Origin: Amycolatopsis sp.
GTDB lineage: Bacteria > Actinomycetota > Actinomycetes > Mycobacteriales > Pseudonocardiaceae
Length of the DNA: 64,000 nucleotides
Direction: 5' to 3'
NCBI RefSeq assembly: GCF_025464955.1
Contig: NZ_JAODNM010000056.1
Span: 1 to 64,000 of the forward strand
This document shows positions 37,846-46,353 of the stretch, piece by piece. The notes under the pieces were generated by a model that worked only from the letters and a program-made list of their open reading frames with translations, was not told the DNA's origin and did not search any database. Position 1 is the stretch's first letter. Every line of letters begins with the position of its first letter. Both the position numbers and the translations under genes were made by a program.

Positions 37846-37985
37846 GTGTCCAAAGTGGACGACTTACGAGCCGGCCACCAAGCACCACCGCGGGAACTCA
37901 ACCACGGTAGCGACACGCCCGCCACCGCAGAATCACCTCATAGTGGCACCCCTTCAACGCGCAAAGTCGATCTTGTGATGTCAAG

Positions 37986-38753
37986 GTGATCTTGGAATCG
38001 ACTACGGCGTTAGGGGATCGGGTGGGTGACCTGCTGCGGAATTTCGGTGCGATGATCCCGTTGACGCTCATCGCCGTCCCCTACGCGCTGCTCGCTTGGC
38101 CGCTGCTCACGGCGTTCCGGCGAAGACACGGTTCGGCCCGGGCAGCACGGAGGACAGCCGCGCTCGACATCGCGATCAGCCTGCTTTCGGTACTGGTGCT
38201 GTGCCTGGTCCTGATGCCGGTCGGCGACTCGCACAGCAGCACTTTGCACCTGATGCCCGGCGAGGACATCCGCTCGGTCTTCGGCGACGACGGGTCCTTT
38301 TGGCAGGTCGGCGGCAATCTGCTGATGCTGAGCCCGCTCGGCGCGCTGCTGCCGCTGCGGGTCCGCTGGTTCCGGTCGCTGTTCCGCGTGGTGCTCGCCG
38401 CGATGATCGTGTCGATGCTGGTGGAAGGTACCCAGTATCTGATCCACGCCGGCCGGGTCACCGCGACCGACGACGTGCTGCTCAACTCGGCAGGCGCGCT
38501 CATCGGCGCCACCGCCAGCCGTCGGCGCTGGCCGGGTGTCCGACTCGCCGCCGTCCCGGTCGAAATCCCCATCCAGACGCGCCGGGTGTGCGACTCACCT
38601 TCGCTGAACCTGCGAGTCCCGCGTTCGGTGTGGGACTCAAGGTGCCCGAGCGTGGGACTCGCGACGGCAAGCACGGGAAATCCGCTTGCCAGGGCTGCAA
38701 GACTGGGTGAGGCTGGTCAAGGCCGCCCATCGAGCACGAGGAATGCCTCATGA
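37986..38753 (+). CDS. VanZ-family membrane protein
   Basis: 255 residues. The first 175 hold four to five hydrophobic helices and the VanZ core VGGNLLMLSPLGALLPLRV and VEGTQYLIHAGRVTATDDVLLNSAGALIG. VanZ-type proteins are widespread; only VanZ itself gives low teicoplanin resistance, so resistance should not be inferred. The last 60 residues are hydrophilic and coded by a stretch with three imperfect copies of GTGNGACTC, so the natural end may be earlier or shifted. GTG start at 37986. Confidence 0.8.
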   Translation: MILESTTALGDRVGDLLRNFGAMIPLTLIAVPYALLAWPLLTAFRRRHGSARAARRTAALDIAISLLSVLVLCLVLMPVGDSHSSTLHLMPGEDIRSVFGDDGSFWQVGGNLLMLSPLGALLPLRVRWFRSLFRVVLAAMIVSMLVEGTQYLIHAGRVTATDDVLLNSAGALIGATASRRRWPGVRLAAVPVEIPIQTRRVCDSPSLNLRVPRSVWDSRCPSVGLATASTGNPLARAARLGEAGQGRPSSTRNAS

Positions 38754-38855
38754 CTGACGCCCCCACGGGCGTCGTCCGGCGATAACACTGCCGGCTTCGC
38801 CTGCACCTGTTGTCTCAGCGCGTCTTCCTCCTGCTCGAAAGGTCCAGACACAGTC

Positions 38856-39623
38856 ATGCCCAATACCCTGGCTTCAATCCAGTCCTACATCCGTGACACC
38901 GCGGCCGACGGCCGTGAACTTGAGCGGATCGGCCCGTTCCTGGCCACTTTCTCCCGCAATTCGACCAATCCCTTCCTCAACTACGCGATCCCGGATACGG
39001 GCGCGCGGCCGTCGAGGTCCGATGTGGATGGTCTGATCGCCGCCTACCGGCAGCGAGCCCTGCTCCCGCGGCTGGAGTTCCTGACCGAGTCGGCACCCGA
39101 CGTCGAAGCCGTGCTCGTCAACGCCGGGTTCGATCTCGAACGACGAGTCCCGCTGATGGTCTGCCCGCCTGGCTCGGTCGTCGCACAACCGCGCCTCGAC
39201 GGCATCGAGCTGCTGGTCCCGAAGTCCGACGCCGAGTTCGAAGGCATGAGCAATGCCCAGAACGAAGCATTCGGTGAACCCGGCGGGATCACCGCGGCGG
39301 GCATCGAGCATGCCCGTGAGCAGCTGGAACTCGGCGGACTCGCCACCCTTGCGCGGGACGGCGAAACCGGCGAGCCGGCAGGCGGCGGCGTCGGCACACC
39401 ACTGCGTTATGGCATCACCGAGTTGGCGGGTATCGGTGTTCGCGAGCAGTACCGGCAACGTGGAATCGGTGCGGCGATCACGGAGTTCCTGGCCCACGAA
39501 GCCTACGCGCGCGGCGGACGGACGGTGTTCCTCACGCCGGGCGGCATCCCGGAAGAACGCCTGTACGCCCGGGTCGGGTTCGTCCCGGCCGGGGAGTGCG
39601 TCCACCTGCGGTTGACCAGCTAG
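38856..39623 (+). CDS. GNAT-family N-acetyltransferase
   Basis: 255 residues. The C-terminal GNAT domain contains ELAGIGVREQYRQRGIGAAITEFL, the acetyl-CoA pyrophosphate-binding Q-R-G-I-G loop, and TPGGIPEERLYARVGFVPAGE. The N-terminal 100 residues (LPRLEFLTESAPDVEAVLVNAGF) form a degenerate first domain. The substrate is unknown. ATG start; convergent with arfB. Confidence 0.88.
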   Translation: MPNTLASIQSYIRDTAADGRELERIGPFLATFSRNSTNPFLNYAIPDTGARPSRSDVDGLIAAYRQRALLPRLEFLTESAPDVEAVLVNAGFDLERRVPLMVCPPGSVVAQPRLDGIELLVPKSDAEFEGMSNAQNEAFGEPGGITAAGIEHAREQLELGGLATLARDGETGEPAGGGVGTPLRYGITELAGIGVREQYRQRGIGAAITEFLAHEAYARGGRTVFLTPGGIPEERLYARVGFVPAGECVHLRLTS

Positions 39624-39628
39624 CTCGC

Positions 39629-40057
39629 TCAGTCGTTGAGGCGGCCGCCGCGGCCCTTTTTGACGTCGCTTCGGCGCTTCTTCGACGCGAGGCGCCGCTC
39701 CTTCGAACCGCGCGACGGTTTGGTGGGGCGGCGTTTCGGCGGCGGGGGCGCGACGGCTTCGCGGAGCAACGCCGTCAGCCGGGCACGTGCCGCTTCGCGG
39801 TTCATCAGCTGCGAACGGTGCTCGCTCGCGGCGATCATCAGTACGCCGTCGACCAGCCGCGGCCGAAGCCGGTCCAGTACCCGATCACGCAAGTCCGCCG
39901 GGATGGACGGCGAACTCTCGACATCGAACAGCAGCTCGACGCGCGAGTCCGTGGTGTTCACACCCTGCCCACCCGGACCTGAGGACCGGGAAAAGCGTTC
40001 GGTGAACTCGCCCGCCGGGATCACGAACCGGGAGCCGACCACCACATCCTCTGCCAC
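39629..40057 (-). CDS. arfB: Peptidyl-tRNA hydrolase ArfB (ribosome rescue)
   Basis: Class-I release-factor-like protein that hydrolyses peptidyl-tRNA on stalled ribosomes without needing a stop codon. 142 residues. The GGQ motif (residues 29-31) is in RSSGPGGQGVNTTDSRVEL. The basic C-terminal tail (about 105-142: KRRPTKPSRGSKERRLASKK, then RRSDVKKGRGG) is the part that enters the mRNA channel. GTG start at 40057. Downstream of purM on the same strand after a short tandem-repeat region. Confidence 0.94.
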   Translation of the reverse strand: MAEDVVVGSRFVIPAGEFTERFSRSSGPGGQGVNTTDSRVELLFDVESSPSIPADLRDRVLDRLRPRLVDGVLMIAASEHRSQLMNREAARARLTALLREAVAPPPPKRRPTKPSRGSKERRLASKKRRSDVKKGRGGRLND

Positions 40058-40099
40058 GAGTTCAGTGTGACAGCGCCGCGATCACAAGTCTCGCGAGTT

Positions 40100-40182
40100 A
40101 CCGCAAGCTCACGTCGACAGGTCGCAAACTCGCGTCGACAGACGGCAAACTCGCGTGCACAGAGGGCAAACTCGCTCAGAAG
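40100..40182. repeat. Tandem 21-base repeats between purM and arfB
   Basis: Three full 21-base units (40100-40120, 40121-40141, 40142-40162) and a partial fourth that runs into the purM stop codon. The shared core is GCAAACTCGCGTCGACAG, with substitutions between units. The core resembles one arm (CGCAACTCG) of the dispersed palindrome family, but here it is in direct orientation. Confidence 0.85.
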
Positions 40183-41252
40183 CGCGGGTGGTCGCCGGAC
40201 AGCACGGCGCGCGGGCCGTCCGGGTCCTCGGCGGGGCGGACCTCGCCGAGAATCCACGACGGGATGTGGCGCGCGGTGAGCACGGCCATTGCCCGGTCTG
40301 CGTCGTCCGCCGACACGATGGCGACCATGCCGACGCCCATGTTGAAGGTCTTTTCCAGCTCGGCGCGCTCGACCTTGCCGAGCTGACCGATGACCGCGAA
40401 CACCGCCGCCGGGGTCCAGCTGCCGCGCTCGAGCCTCGCGACGAGCCCGCGGGGCATCACGCGTGCCAGGTTGGCCTCGAGGCCACCACCGGTGATGTGC
40501 GAAAACGTGCGGACCTCGGTCTCGGCAGCCAGCGCGAGGCAGTCCTTCGCGTAGATCTTGGTCGGCTCGAGCAGCTCCTCGCCGAGCGTGCGGCCGAACT
40601 CCTCGACATGCCCGTCGAGCGGCATCCGAGCGATATCCAGCAGCACCCGCCTGGCCAACGAGTACCCGTTCGAGTGAAGTCCGGTCGAGCCGAGCGCCAG
40701 TACGACGTCGCCCGGCCGCACCCGCTCCGGCCCGAGGATCGCCGAGGCTTCGACCACCCCGACACCCGTACCCGAAATGTCGTAGTCGTGCTCGCCCATC
40801 ATGCCGGGATGCTCGGCCGTCTCGCCGCCGAGCAGCGCGCAGCCGGCCTGGACGCAGCCCTCGGCGATGCCGCCGACCAGCGCGGCGATCTTCTCCGGGA
40901 CGACCTTGCCGACGGCGATGTAGTCCTGCATGAACAGCGGCTCGGCGCCGGTGACCACGAGGTCGTCGACGACCATCGCGACCAGGTCGATCCCCACCGT
41001 GTCGTGCTTGTCGAGCGCCTGCGCGATGGCGATCTTGGTGCCGACGCCGTCCGTGGACGACGCGAGCACCGGCTCTTTCCACTTGTCGAGCTTCAGCGAG
41101 AACAGTCCCGCGAACCCGCCGACCCCGCCGAGGACTTCAGGCCGCGTGGCCCGCGCGGCATGCGGTTTGAGCAGCTCAACGGCCTGATCACCGGCCTCGA
41201 TACTGACCCCGGCGGCGGCGTACGTGGACTCGCTCACGAAAGCGGTCTCCAT
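40176..41252 (-). CDS. purM: Phosphoribosylformylglycinamidine cyclo-ligase PurM
   Basis: AIR synthetase, fifth step of de novo purine synthesis: FGAM plus ATP gives AIR. 358 residues from ATG 41252 (METAFVSESTYAAAGVSIEAG). Family motifs LASSTDGVGTKIAIAQALDKHDTVGIDLVAMVVDD, GGETAEHPGMM, GLHSNGYSLARRVL and HITGGGLEANLARVMP are all present. It follows purF by 25 bases on the same strand, the usual purF-purM operon. Confidence 0.97.
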   Translation of the reverse strand: METAFVSESTYAAAGVSIEAGDQAVELLKPHAARATRPEVLGGVGGFAGLFSLKLDKWKEPVLASSTDGVGTKIAIAQALDKHDTVGIDLVAMVVDDLVVTGAEPLFMQDYIAVGKVVPEKIAALVGGIAEGCVQAGCALLGGETAEHPGMMGEHDYDISGTGVGVVEASAILGPERVRPGDVVLALGSTGLHSNGYSLARRVLLDIARMPLDGHVEEFGRTLGEELLEPTKIYAKDCLALAAETEVRTFSHITGGGLEANLARVMPRGLVARLERGSWTPAAVFAVIGQLGKVERAELEKTFNMGVGMVAIVSADDADRAMAVLTARHIPSWILGEVRPAEDPDGPRAVLSGDHPRF

Positions 41253-41277
41253 CCTGGAACTAGACAGTCGAAAAGAA

Positions 41278-42825
41278 CTACGGACGCCGGACGGCGTCTT
41301 CGGCACCGTACCCCGCAGGCACGACAGGCTTCGCCGCGCCGTTGACCGCATCCATGCTTTCCAGCAGATGCTTGCCGATCAGGGCGTCGTCGGGCAGCTC
41401 GATCGGATACTCCCCGGAGAAGCAGGCGGTGCACAGCCTCGTCTTGGGCTGCTCGGTGGCCGCGACCAGGCCTTCGAGCGAGACGTAGCCCAGCGAATCC
41501 GCGCCGATCGAGCGGCGGATGCCGTCGGCGTCGACCCCGTTGGCGACCAGTTCGGCCCGCGAAGCGAAGTCGATACCGTAGAAGCACGGCCAGCGCACGG
41601 GCGGCGAAGCGATCCGGACGTGCACCTCGAGTGCGCCTGCCTCGCGCAGCATCCGGACGAGCGCGCGCTGGGTGTTGCCGCGGACGATCGAGTCGTCCAC
41701 CACGACCAGGCGTTTCCCGCGGATGACGTCGCGCAGGGGGTTGAGCTTGAGGCGGATGCCGAGCTGCCGGATGGTCTGCGAAGGCTGGATGAACGTGCGC
41801 CCGACATAGGCGTTCTTCACCAGGCCTGAGCCGTACGGAATGCCCGAGGCCTGCGCGTACCCGATGGCCGCCGGCGTGCCGGACTCCGGCACCGGGATGA
41901 CCAGGTCACCTTCGGCCGGGTGCTCCGCCGCGAGCTTCTTGCCGATCTCGACGCGGGTCGCGTGCACGCTGCGGCCGGCGATCGAGGTGTCCGGGCGGGC
42001 GAGGTAGACGTACTCGAAGACGCAGCCCTTGGGCTCGGGCGTGGCGAACCGCGACGAGCGGAGGCCTTCGGCGTCGATGGCGAGCAGCTCACCGGGCTCG
42101 ACCTCGCGGACGAACGACGCGCCCACGATGTCCAGCGCGGCCGTCTCGCTGGCGACGACCCAGCCGCGTTCGAGCCGGCCGAGCACCAACGGGTGTACCC
42201 CGTGCGGGTCACGCGCGGCGTACAGCGTCGACTCGTCGGCGAAGACCAGGCAGAACGCGCCCTTGAGGGTCGGGAACAGCTCCATCGCCGCGGCTTCGAT
42301 GCCCCTGTCCGCCGCGTTGGCCGCAAGCAGCCCGCAGATGAGGTCCGAGTCGCTGGACGAGCCTGTCAGCTCGCCGTGCGGTTTCAACCCGGCGTCGCGG
42401 GTGCGCTGCTTGAGTTCGGCGGTGTTGACGAGGTTGCCGTTGTGCGCGAAGGAGATGCCGCTGCCGGTCGCGGTGGTGCGGAAGAGCGGCTGGGCGTTCT
42501 CCCAGATCGTCGCGCCGGTGGTCGAGTAGCGGCAATGTCCGACGGCGATATGGCCCTGCAGCGACTGCAGGATCTGCTCGTCGAAAACCTGGCTGACCAG
42601 CCCGAGGTCCTTGAACACGACGATCTGCTTGCCGTCGGAGACCGAGATTCCGGCGGCTTCCTGGCCGCGGTGCTGCAGGGCGTACAGGCCGTAGTAGGAG
42701 AGCTTGGCGACTTCTTCGCCGGGAGCCCAGACCCCGAAGACTCCGCATTCCTCACGCGGTTCGGGATCGATCTGGTCGATTGGTTCTGCTGCGGGACGTC
42801 CAGTTAGAGACTGGTCGGAAACCAC
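41278..42825 (-). CDS. purF: Amidophosphoribosyltransferase PurF
   Basis: First committed step of purine synthesis: PRPP plus glutamine gives phosphoribosylamine. 515 residues with a 26-residue propeptide before the nucleophile Cys27 (EECGVFGVWAPGEE). PRTase motif LVVVDDSIVRGNTQRALVRM. Cysteines for the [4Fe-4S] cluster are visible in KGCVFEYVYLARPD and LCTACFSGEYP, so this is the iron-sulfur (Bacillus-like) type. GTG start at 42825. Region 42826-42960 upstream holds its promoter; I see no riboswitch. Confidence 0.97.
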   Translation of the reverse strand: MVSDQSLTGRPAAEPIDQIDPEPREECGVFGVWAPGEEVAKLSYYGLYALQHRGQEAAGISVSDGKQIVVFKDLGLVSQVFDEQILQSLQGHIAVGHCRYSTTGATIWENAQPLFRTTATGSGISFAHNGNLVNTAELKQRTRDAGLKPHGELTGSSSDSDLICGLLAANAADRGIEAAAMELFPTLKGAFCLVFADESTLYAARDPHGVHPLVLGRLERGWVVASETAALDIVGASFVREVEPGELLAIDAEGLRSSRFATPEPKGCVFEYVYLARPDTSIAGRSVHATRVEIGKKLAAEHPAEGDLVIPVPESGTPAAIGYAQASGIPYGSGLVKNAYVGRTFIQPSQTIRQLGIRLKLNPLRDVIRGKRLVVVDDSIVRGNTQRALVRMLREAGALEVHVRIASPPVRWPCFYGIDFASRAELVANGVDADGIRRSIGADSLGYVSLEGLVAATEQPKTRLCTACFSGEYPIELPDDALIGKHLLESMDAVNGAAKPVVPAGYGAEDAVRRP

Positions 42826-42960
42826 CGAGGTGCTCCCAAGAGTGCGAGGTCAGGCCGCCGTCAGTCTAGACGGTCCGCGCAGCAAGCAGGCCCCGCGCGA
42901 CGTGGTTCTGGCCACTGTCGGGACACGGAGCCTGCTTGGACTGGTCTGCCTGGGTGACGG

Positions 42961-43380
42961 CTAGGAGGCGGGTAGCCACTTGGCGTCACCGCGGCCGCCG
43001 GACACCCAGCAGCCGCGAGCCGGCGCGGAGTCCGGCGGATCCGACGTGATGAGCGAGCCCGGAGTGTGATCCTCGGGGAGTGCGAGCACCCGCCTCAGCA
43101 CCTCGACGACGGGACCGGCCAGCTGCCAGTGGACCCGCCGCGGCGAGAGGATGTCGGCCTCGTCGCCCGGCATGCGCATCGCGATGGCGTCGTCCTCGGC
43201 ATTGAGCCGGACGACGTCGACCACGTGATCGTGCACGCGGATGCCGACGATCTCGACAACCTCGCCACGGGCGTCGCGCGGGTGGACGAACTGGTACCCG
43301 CTGGCGATGAGCTGCCGCAGGCCCGTGTCGAGGTCGGTGATGACCCCATCGAGGCTGGTGATGGTCTTAGCCGAGGACAT
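42961..43380 (-). CDS. Hypothetical protein downstream of DUF397
   Basis: 139 residues starting MSSAKTITSLDGVITDLDTG. Contains FVHPRDARGEVVEIVGIRVH and DDAIAMRMPGDEADILSPRR, and ends with a Cys and GGRGDAKWLP. No signal or membrane segment. The ATG overlaps the end of the DUF397 gene by 14 bases, so it is co-translated with it. I know this type from DUF397/XRE loci in Pseudonocardiales, but its role is unknown. Confidence 0.75.
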   Translation of the reverse strand: MSSAKTITSLDGVITDLDTGLRQLIASGYQFVHPRDARGEVVEIVGIRVHDHVVDVVRLNAEDDAIAMRMPGDEADILSPRRVHWQLAGPVVEVLRRVLALPEDHTPGSLITSDPPDSAPARGCWVSGGRGDAKWLPAS

Positions 43381-43609
43381 CGTCGAACTCGCCGTCTTTC
43401 GCCCCCGCCAGGAAGGCCTCCATCTCGGCACGCGTGTAGATGAGCGCGGGCCCGGTCGGGAAGCGGGAGTTGCGTACGGCGATCTCGCCGTTTCGCAGCG
43501 GCGCTACCTCGACGCAGTTGCCGACCGCTCCGCTGTACCTGCTCTTCCGCCACGCGACGCCCGACAGGAGCTCGGCCGACATTCCGTTGGCGATCTGTTC
43601 CGCCATCAT
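43367..43609 (-). CDS. DUF397 protein
   Basis: 80 residues with the diagnostic WRKSRYSGAVGNCVEVA (W-x-K-S-x-x-S-x-x-x-x-x-C-V-E-V) and VRNSRFPTGPALIYTRAE, followed by AFLAGAKDGEFDD. DUF397 proteins are encoded beside DUF5753 XRE regulators in filamentous actinomycetes and act with them in development, or as toxin-antitoxin-like pairs. Two ATGs in tandem (43609, 43606) follow GGAAGG; the second has better spacing. Palindromes upstream (43640-43710) are candidate operators. Confidence 0.93.
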   Translation of the reverse strand: MMAEQIANGMSAELLSGVAWRKSRYSGAVGNCVEVAPLRNGEIAVRNSRFPTGPALIYTRAEMEAFLAGAKDGEFDDVLG

Positions 43610-43639
43610 TCCACCTTCCCGAAAAGCTGACTCGGGTGA

Positions 43640-43710
43640 TGCATATGCATGTGCATCCGACTGTGATGATCAAACTAGCACGCGTTTCTGCCCGCGTAAA
43701 TGCACGTGCA
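43640..43710. promoter_or_regulatory. TGCAYRTGCA palindromes upstream of DUF397
   Basis: Three 10-base palindromes: TGCATATGCA (43640-43649), TGCATGTGCA (43646-43655, overlapping) and TGCACGTGCA (43701-43710). The last two are 55 bases apart, about five helical turns. They cover the expected promoter of the DUF397 gene. The neighbouring XRE protein is the natural candidate to bind them. Confidence 0.5.
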
Positions 43711-43824
43711 CGAAATTGGTAACGAATTCTCCTACCGTAACGATGGTGCGGAGCGATATCACGCTAAAGAGTGAAGATCCAGCCAATCTCGCGGCCACCC
43801 ACCACTCGCCGTAACCACATGCAG

Positions 43825-43883
43825 ATGGACGTGAGGGCCACCTTCACAGCGTTAATTGCTGTGAAGGTGGCCCTCACGTCCAT
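43825..43883. terminator. GGCCACC-family hairpin after the XRE gene
   Basis: A perfect 26-base stem (arm begins ATGGACGTGAGGGCCACC) with a 7-base loop GTTAATT. It lies 26 bases after the stop codon of the minus-strand XRE gene and upstream of the DUF397 promoter, so it separates the two. It is the most stable hairpin in the window. Confidence 0.85.
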
Positions 43884-43909
43884 TCAAAAGAATTGACACG
43901 GGGGTCCGA

Positions 43910-44788
43910 TTAAACTTCAGCGCGCCGTTTCGAAAGGATTCCGCGGCTGCGTTCCGGCGTTTCCGCGTCGACGGCGAGCCTGTCCAGCGCACGGCCGTAG
44001 ACCTCGATTTCGTCGAGCTTCTCCAGATACACCGCGCCGGTGAGGTGCTCGGCGTAAACGATGTTCGGGAGTTCGGCCTCGGCGAACCTGAGCAGCGAAA
44101 ACGCGCACTCGGCGGCATAGCCGCTGCGCTCGTAGGGCAGTACCTGCAGCGAGATGTTCGGCATCGACGCGACTTCGATCAGCCTGTCGAGCTGGGCGCG
44201 CAACTCGCCGCGGCCGCCGATCGGGCGGTGCAGCACCGATTCGTCGATGACGGCCCACAAGCGCGGTGCGTCGGGACGGGCCAGGACCTTCTGCCGCCGC
44301 ATCCGCAACGCGACCCGCCGCTCGATCTCGTCGGTGATCAACTCCGGACGCCCGTGGCAGGCGACCATCCTGGCGTAGTTCTCGGTCTGCAGCAGACCCG
44401 GCACGTACAGCGGCTCCCAGGTCTGGATCCGGGAGGAAGCCTCCTCCAGCCCGACGAAGTCGTTGAACCAGTTGGGCATGAGGTCGTTGTACCGACGCCA
44501 CCAACCGGGCTGGTTGGACTCCTTCACCATCGAGAGGATGGGATCGCGTTCTTTGGCCTCGGTGACGCCGTACATGGTGAGCAGGTCGGCGACGTCGCGT
44601 TCCTTGAACCCGACCCGGCCGAGCTCGATCCGGCTGATCTTGGACTCGGACCCGCGGATGTTGTAGCCGGCTTCGGAACGGGTGATGCCGGCGTCCTCGC
44701 GCAGGTGACGAAGCTGGGAACCGAGAATCATCCGCCGGGCGGTGGGGCCGAGATTCAGTTCCTCACCGGACGCGTTCTCCGCGCTCAT
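43910..44788 (-). CDS. XRE-family regulator with DUF5753 domain
   Basis: 292 residues from ATG 44788. N-terminal helix-turn-helix (LGSQLRHLREDAGITRSEAG, then GSESKISRIELGRVGFKERD), then the DUF5753 domain (LEEASSRIQTWEPLYVPGLLQTENYARMV, AVIDESVLHRPIGG, ISLQVLPYERSGYAAECAFSLL). This is the WhiJ-like class of actinomycete regulators, usually paired with DUF397 proteins such as the one at 43367-43609. It is divergent from the methyltransferase gene. Confidence 0.93.
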   Translation of the reverse strand: MSAENASGEELNLGPTARRMILGSQLRHLREDAGITRSEAGYNIRGSESKISRIELGRVGFKERDVADLLTMYGVTEAKERDPILSMVKESNQPGWWRRYNDLMPNWFNDFVGLEEASSRIQTWEPLYVPGLLQTENYARMVACHGRPELITDEIERRVALRMRRQKVLARPDAPRLWAVIDESVLHRPIGGRGELRAQLDRLIEVASMPNISLQVLPYERSGYAAECAFSLLRFAEAELPNIVYAEHLTGAVYLEKLDEIEVYGRALDRLAVDAETPERSRGILSKRRAEV

Positions 44789-44967
44789 GATCCGGACCTC
44801 TCCATACGAAGTGCGCCTGTTCTCCGACAGCTTATGGGAAATAGCCCGACTACTCAACGTACACGTTTACGGTTCGACGTCAAGTGGGCAGGGAAGTTTA
44901 CGCGCCGCGCCAGTACCCCTACTCTACGTCTGGTCCGCGATATTCGACACAGTTCTGTGAGGCTGAC

Positions 44968-45804
44968 ATGCCCGGCGACGCACCTGCCACCGACCGTCCC
45001 GCACCCGTAGGAGTGGACCCGACCCGGGCGAGCATCGCCCGAGTGTACGACGCTTTCCTTGGTGGCAAGGACAACTACGCGATCGACCGAGAGACACTGG
45101 CCAGGGTCGCCAGCGTCGCCCCGGAGGCGAAAGACCTCGCCGTGGAGAACCGGAACTTCCTGATCAGGGCCTGCCGCTTCCTCGCGAGCCAGACCGACAT
45201 CACCCAGTTCCTCGACTGCGGCTCCGGGCTGCCGACCGCGGAGAACACCCACCACGTGGTGCAGCGCGCCAACCCCGACATCCGCGTCGTCTACGTCGAC
45301 AACGACCCGGTCGTCCTCGCACACGGGCGCGCGTTGTTGGAGGAGAACGAGAACACGCACTTCGTCGCGGCGGACATCTTCGAACCGCAGGCCATCCTCC
45401 AGAACGAGACCGTGCGCAAGTACATCGACTTCACCAAGCCGGTGGCGCTGCTGCAGATGGGCACGCTGCACCACTTCAACGGCCCGCGCGAGCGCCCCGC
45501 GGCGATCATGCGGGAGTACATCGAAGCGCTGCCATCGGGTTCCTATGTCGGGATCAGCCACTTCTCCGATCCCGAGGACGAGCTGAGCGCCCTCGCGCGC
45601 AAGATGGAAGACGTGTTCCTGCACAGCCCGATGGGCTCCGGGACCTTCCGGACCAAGGGCGAGATCGAGGAGCTGTTCGGCGACCTCGAAATGATCGAGC
45701 CCGGCGTCAAGCTGTGCGCCGAGTGGTGGCCGGACGGCCCGCAGATCAAGGAGCTGAACTCCGCGCAGCGCACCATTTCCGGCGGTATCGGCCGTAAGCG
45801 CTGA
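44968..45804 (+). CDS. SAM-dependent methyltransferase (DUF574 type)
   Basis: 278 residues from ATG 44968 (GTGAGG upstream). The family-typical N-terminus DPTRASIARVYDAFLGGKDNYAIDR is followed by motif I FLDCGSGLPTAENTHHVVQ and motif II VVYVDNDPVVLAHGRALL, then PVALLQMGTLHHF. This family is much expanded in Streptomyces and Pseudonocardiales; natural substrates are unknown. It is divergent from the XRE/DUF5753 gene, an arrangement often seen with these regulators, so it may be a target. Confidence 0.92.
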   Translation: MPGDAPATDRPAPVGVDPTRASIARVYDAFLGGKDNYAIDRETLARVASVAPEAKDLAVENRNFLIRACRFLASQTDITQFLDCGSGLPTAENTHHVVQRANPDIRVVYVDNDPVVLAHGRALLEENENTHFVAADIFEPQAILQNETVRKYIDFTKPVALLQMGTLHHFNGPRERPAAIMREYIEALPSGSYVGISHFSDPEDELSALARKMEDVFLHSPMGSGTFRTKGEIEELFGDLEMIEPGVKLCAEWWPDGPQIKELNSAQRTISGGIGRKR

Positions 45805-45817
45805 CCTCGCTTTCACG

Positions 45818-45874
45818 GACCTCTCGGGGCCACCCTTATGGCGTTCACCGCCACGGGAGTGGCCCTGAGGGGTC
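45818..45874. terminator. GGCCACC-family hairpin between convergent genes
   Basis: Arms around GGGGCCACCCTTATGGCG and CGCCACGGGAGTGGCCC, a few mismatches, 4-base loop TTCA. Shares GGCCACCCTTATGGCGTTCA with the hairpin at 29002-29053. Serves both the methyltransferase and the gene at 45901. Confidence 0.75.
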
Positions 45875-45900
45875 TCTGGGGTTGTTTGTGGACTCGCGTG

Positions 45901-46281
45901 TCAGACCCGGACGATCGGCAGCCAGTGCGAGAGGTCGGCGCGGGTGCCCGACGCGGTGACGCGGCCCGCTTCGACGGCGTCCGTCCACTGTAGACGTCCG
46001 GTGGCGAGCTCGAGCCAGGTCCGCGGATCGGTCTCGACGACGTTGGCCGGCGTGCCGCGGGTGTGCCGGGGACCTTCGACGCACTGGACCGCGGCGAACG
46101 GCGGGACCCGGACCTCGACACTGCGGCCCGGCGCGTCCGAGGCCAGCGTCCGCAGGCTCAGCCGGACAGCGGCCGCCAGCTCCGGGCGGGCGGGCTCGGG
46201 GCCCTCTCCGCCCAACCAGGCCGAAACGGCCACCACGGCGGCTCGTAACTCACCGGGGTCGACCGAACGCGAAGAGGCCAT
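45901..46281 (-). CDS. Sterol-carrier-family-like protein (Rv0807 type)
   Basis: 126 residues from ATG 46281 (MASSRSVDPGELRAAVVAVS). Contains VEVRVPPFAAVQCVEGPRHTRG and the SCP2-like TDPRTWLELATGRLQWTDAV followed by VTASGTRADLSHWLP. The W-L-x-L-x-x-G-x-L/x-W and G-x-R-A-D-L-S pattern fits small sterol-carrier-like domains of actinobacteria near purF. No catalytic motif, so probably a lipid- or ligand-binding protein. It is convergent with the methyltransferase gene. Confidence 0.75.
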   Translation of the reverse strand: MASSRSVDPGELRAAVVAVSAWLGGEGPEPARPELAAAVRLSLRTLASDAPGRSVEVRVPPFAAVQCVEGPRHTRGTPANVVETDPRTWLELATGRLQWTDAVEAGRVTASGTRADLSHWLPIVRV

Positions 46282-46353
46282 GGGTGAACAGTAGAGTGAC
46301 ACCGTTGTACTTCGCAGGTACAGGGCTGAATCAGCCGGGACGTTGGGACGAAT

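Noticed and set aside
37986..38753. Glycopeptide (teicoplanin) resistance from vanZ
   Set aside because: VanZ-fold proteins are common and mostly unrelated to resistance; no vanRSHAX genes are nearby.
40100..40182. CRISPR array
   Set aside because: Units are 21-base contiguous tandem repeats without spacers, and no cas genes are present.
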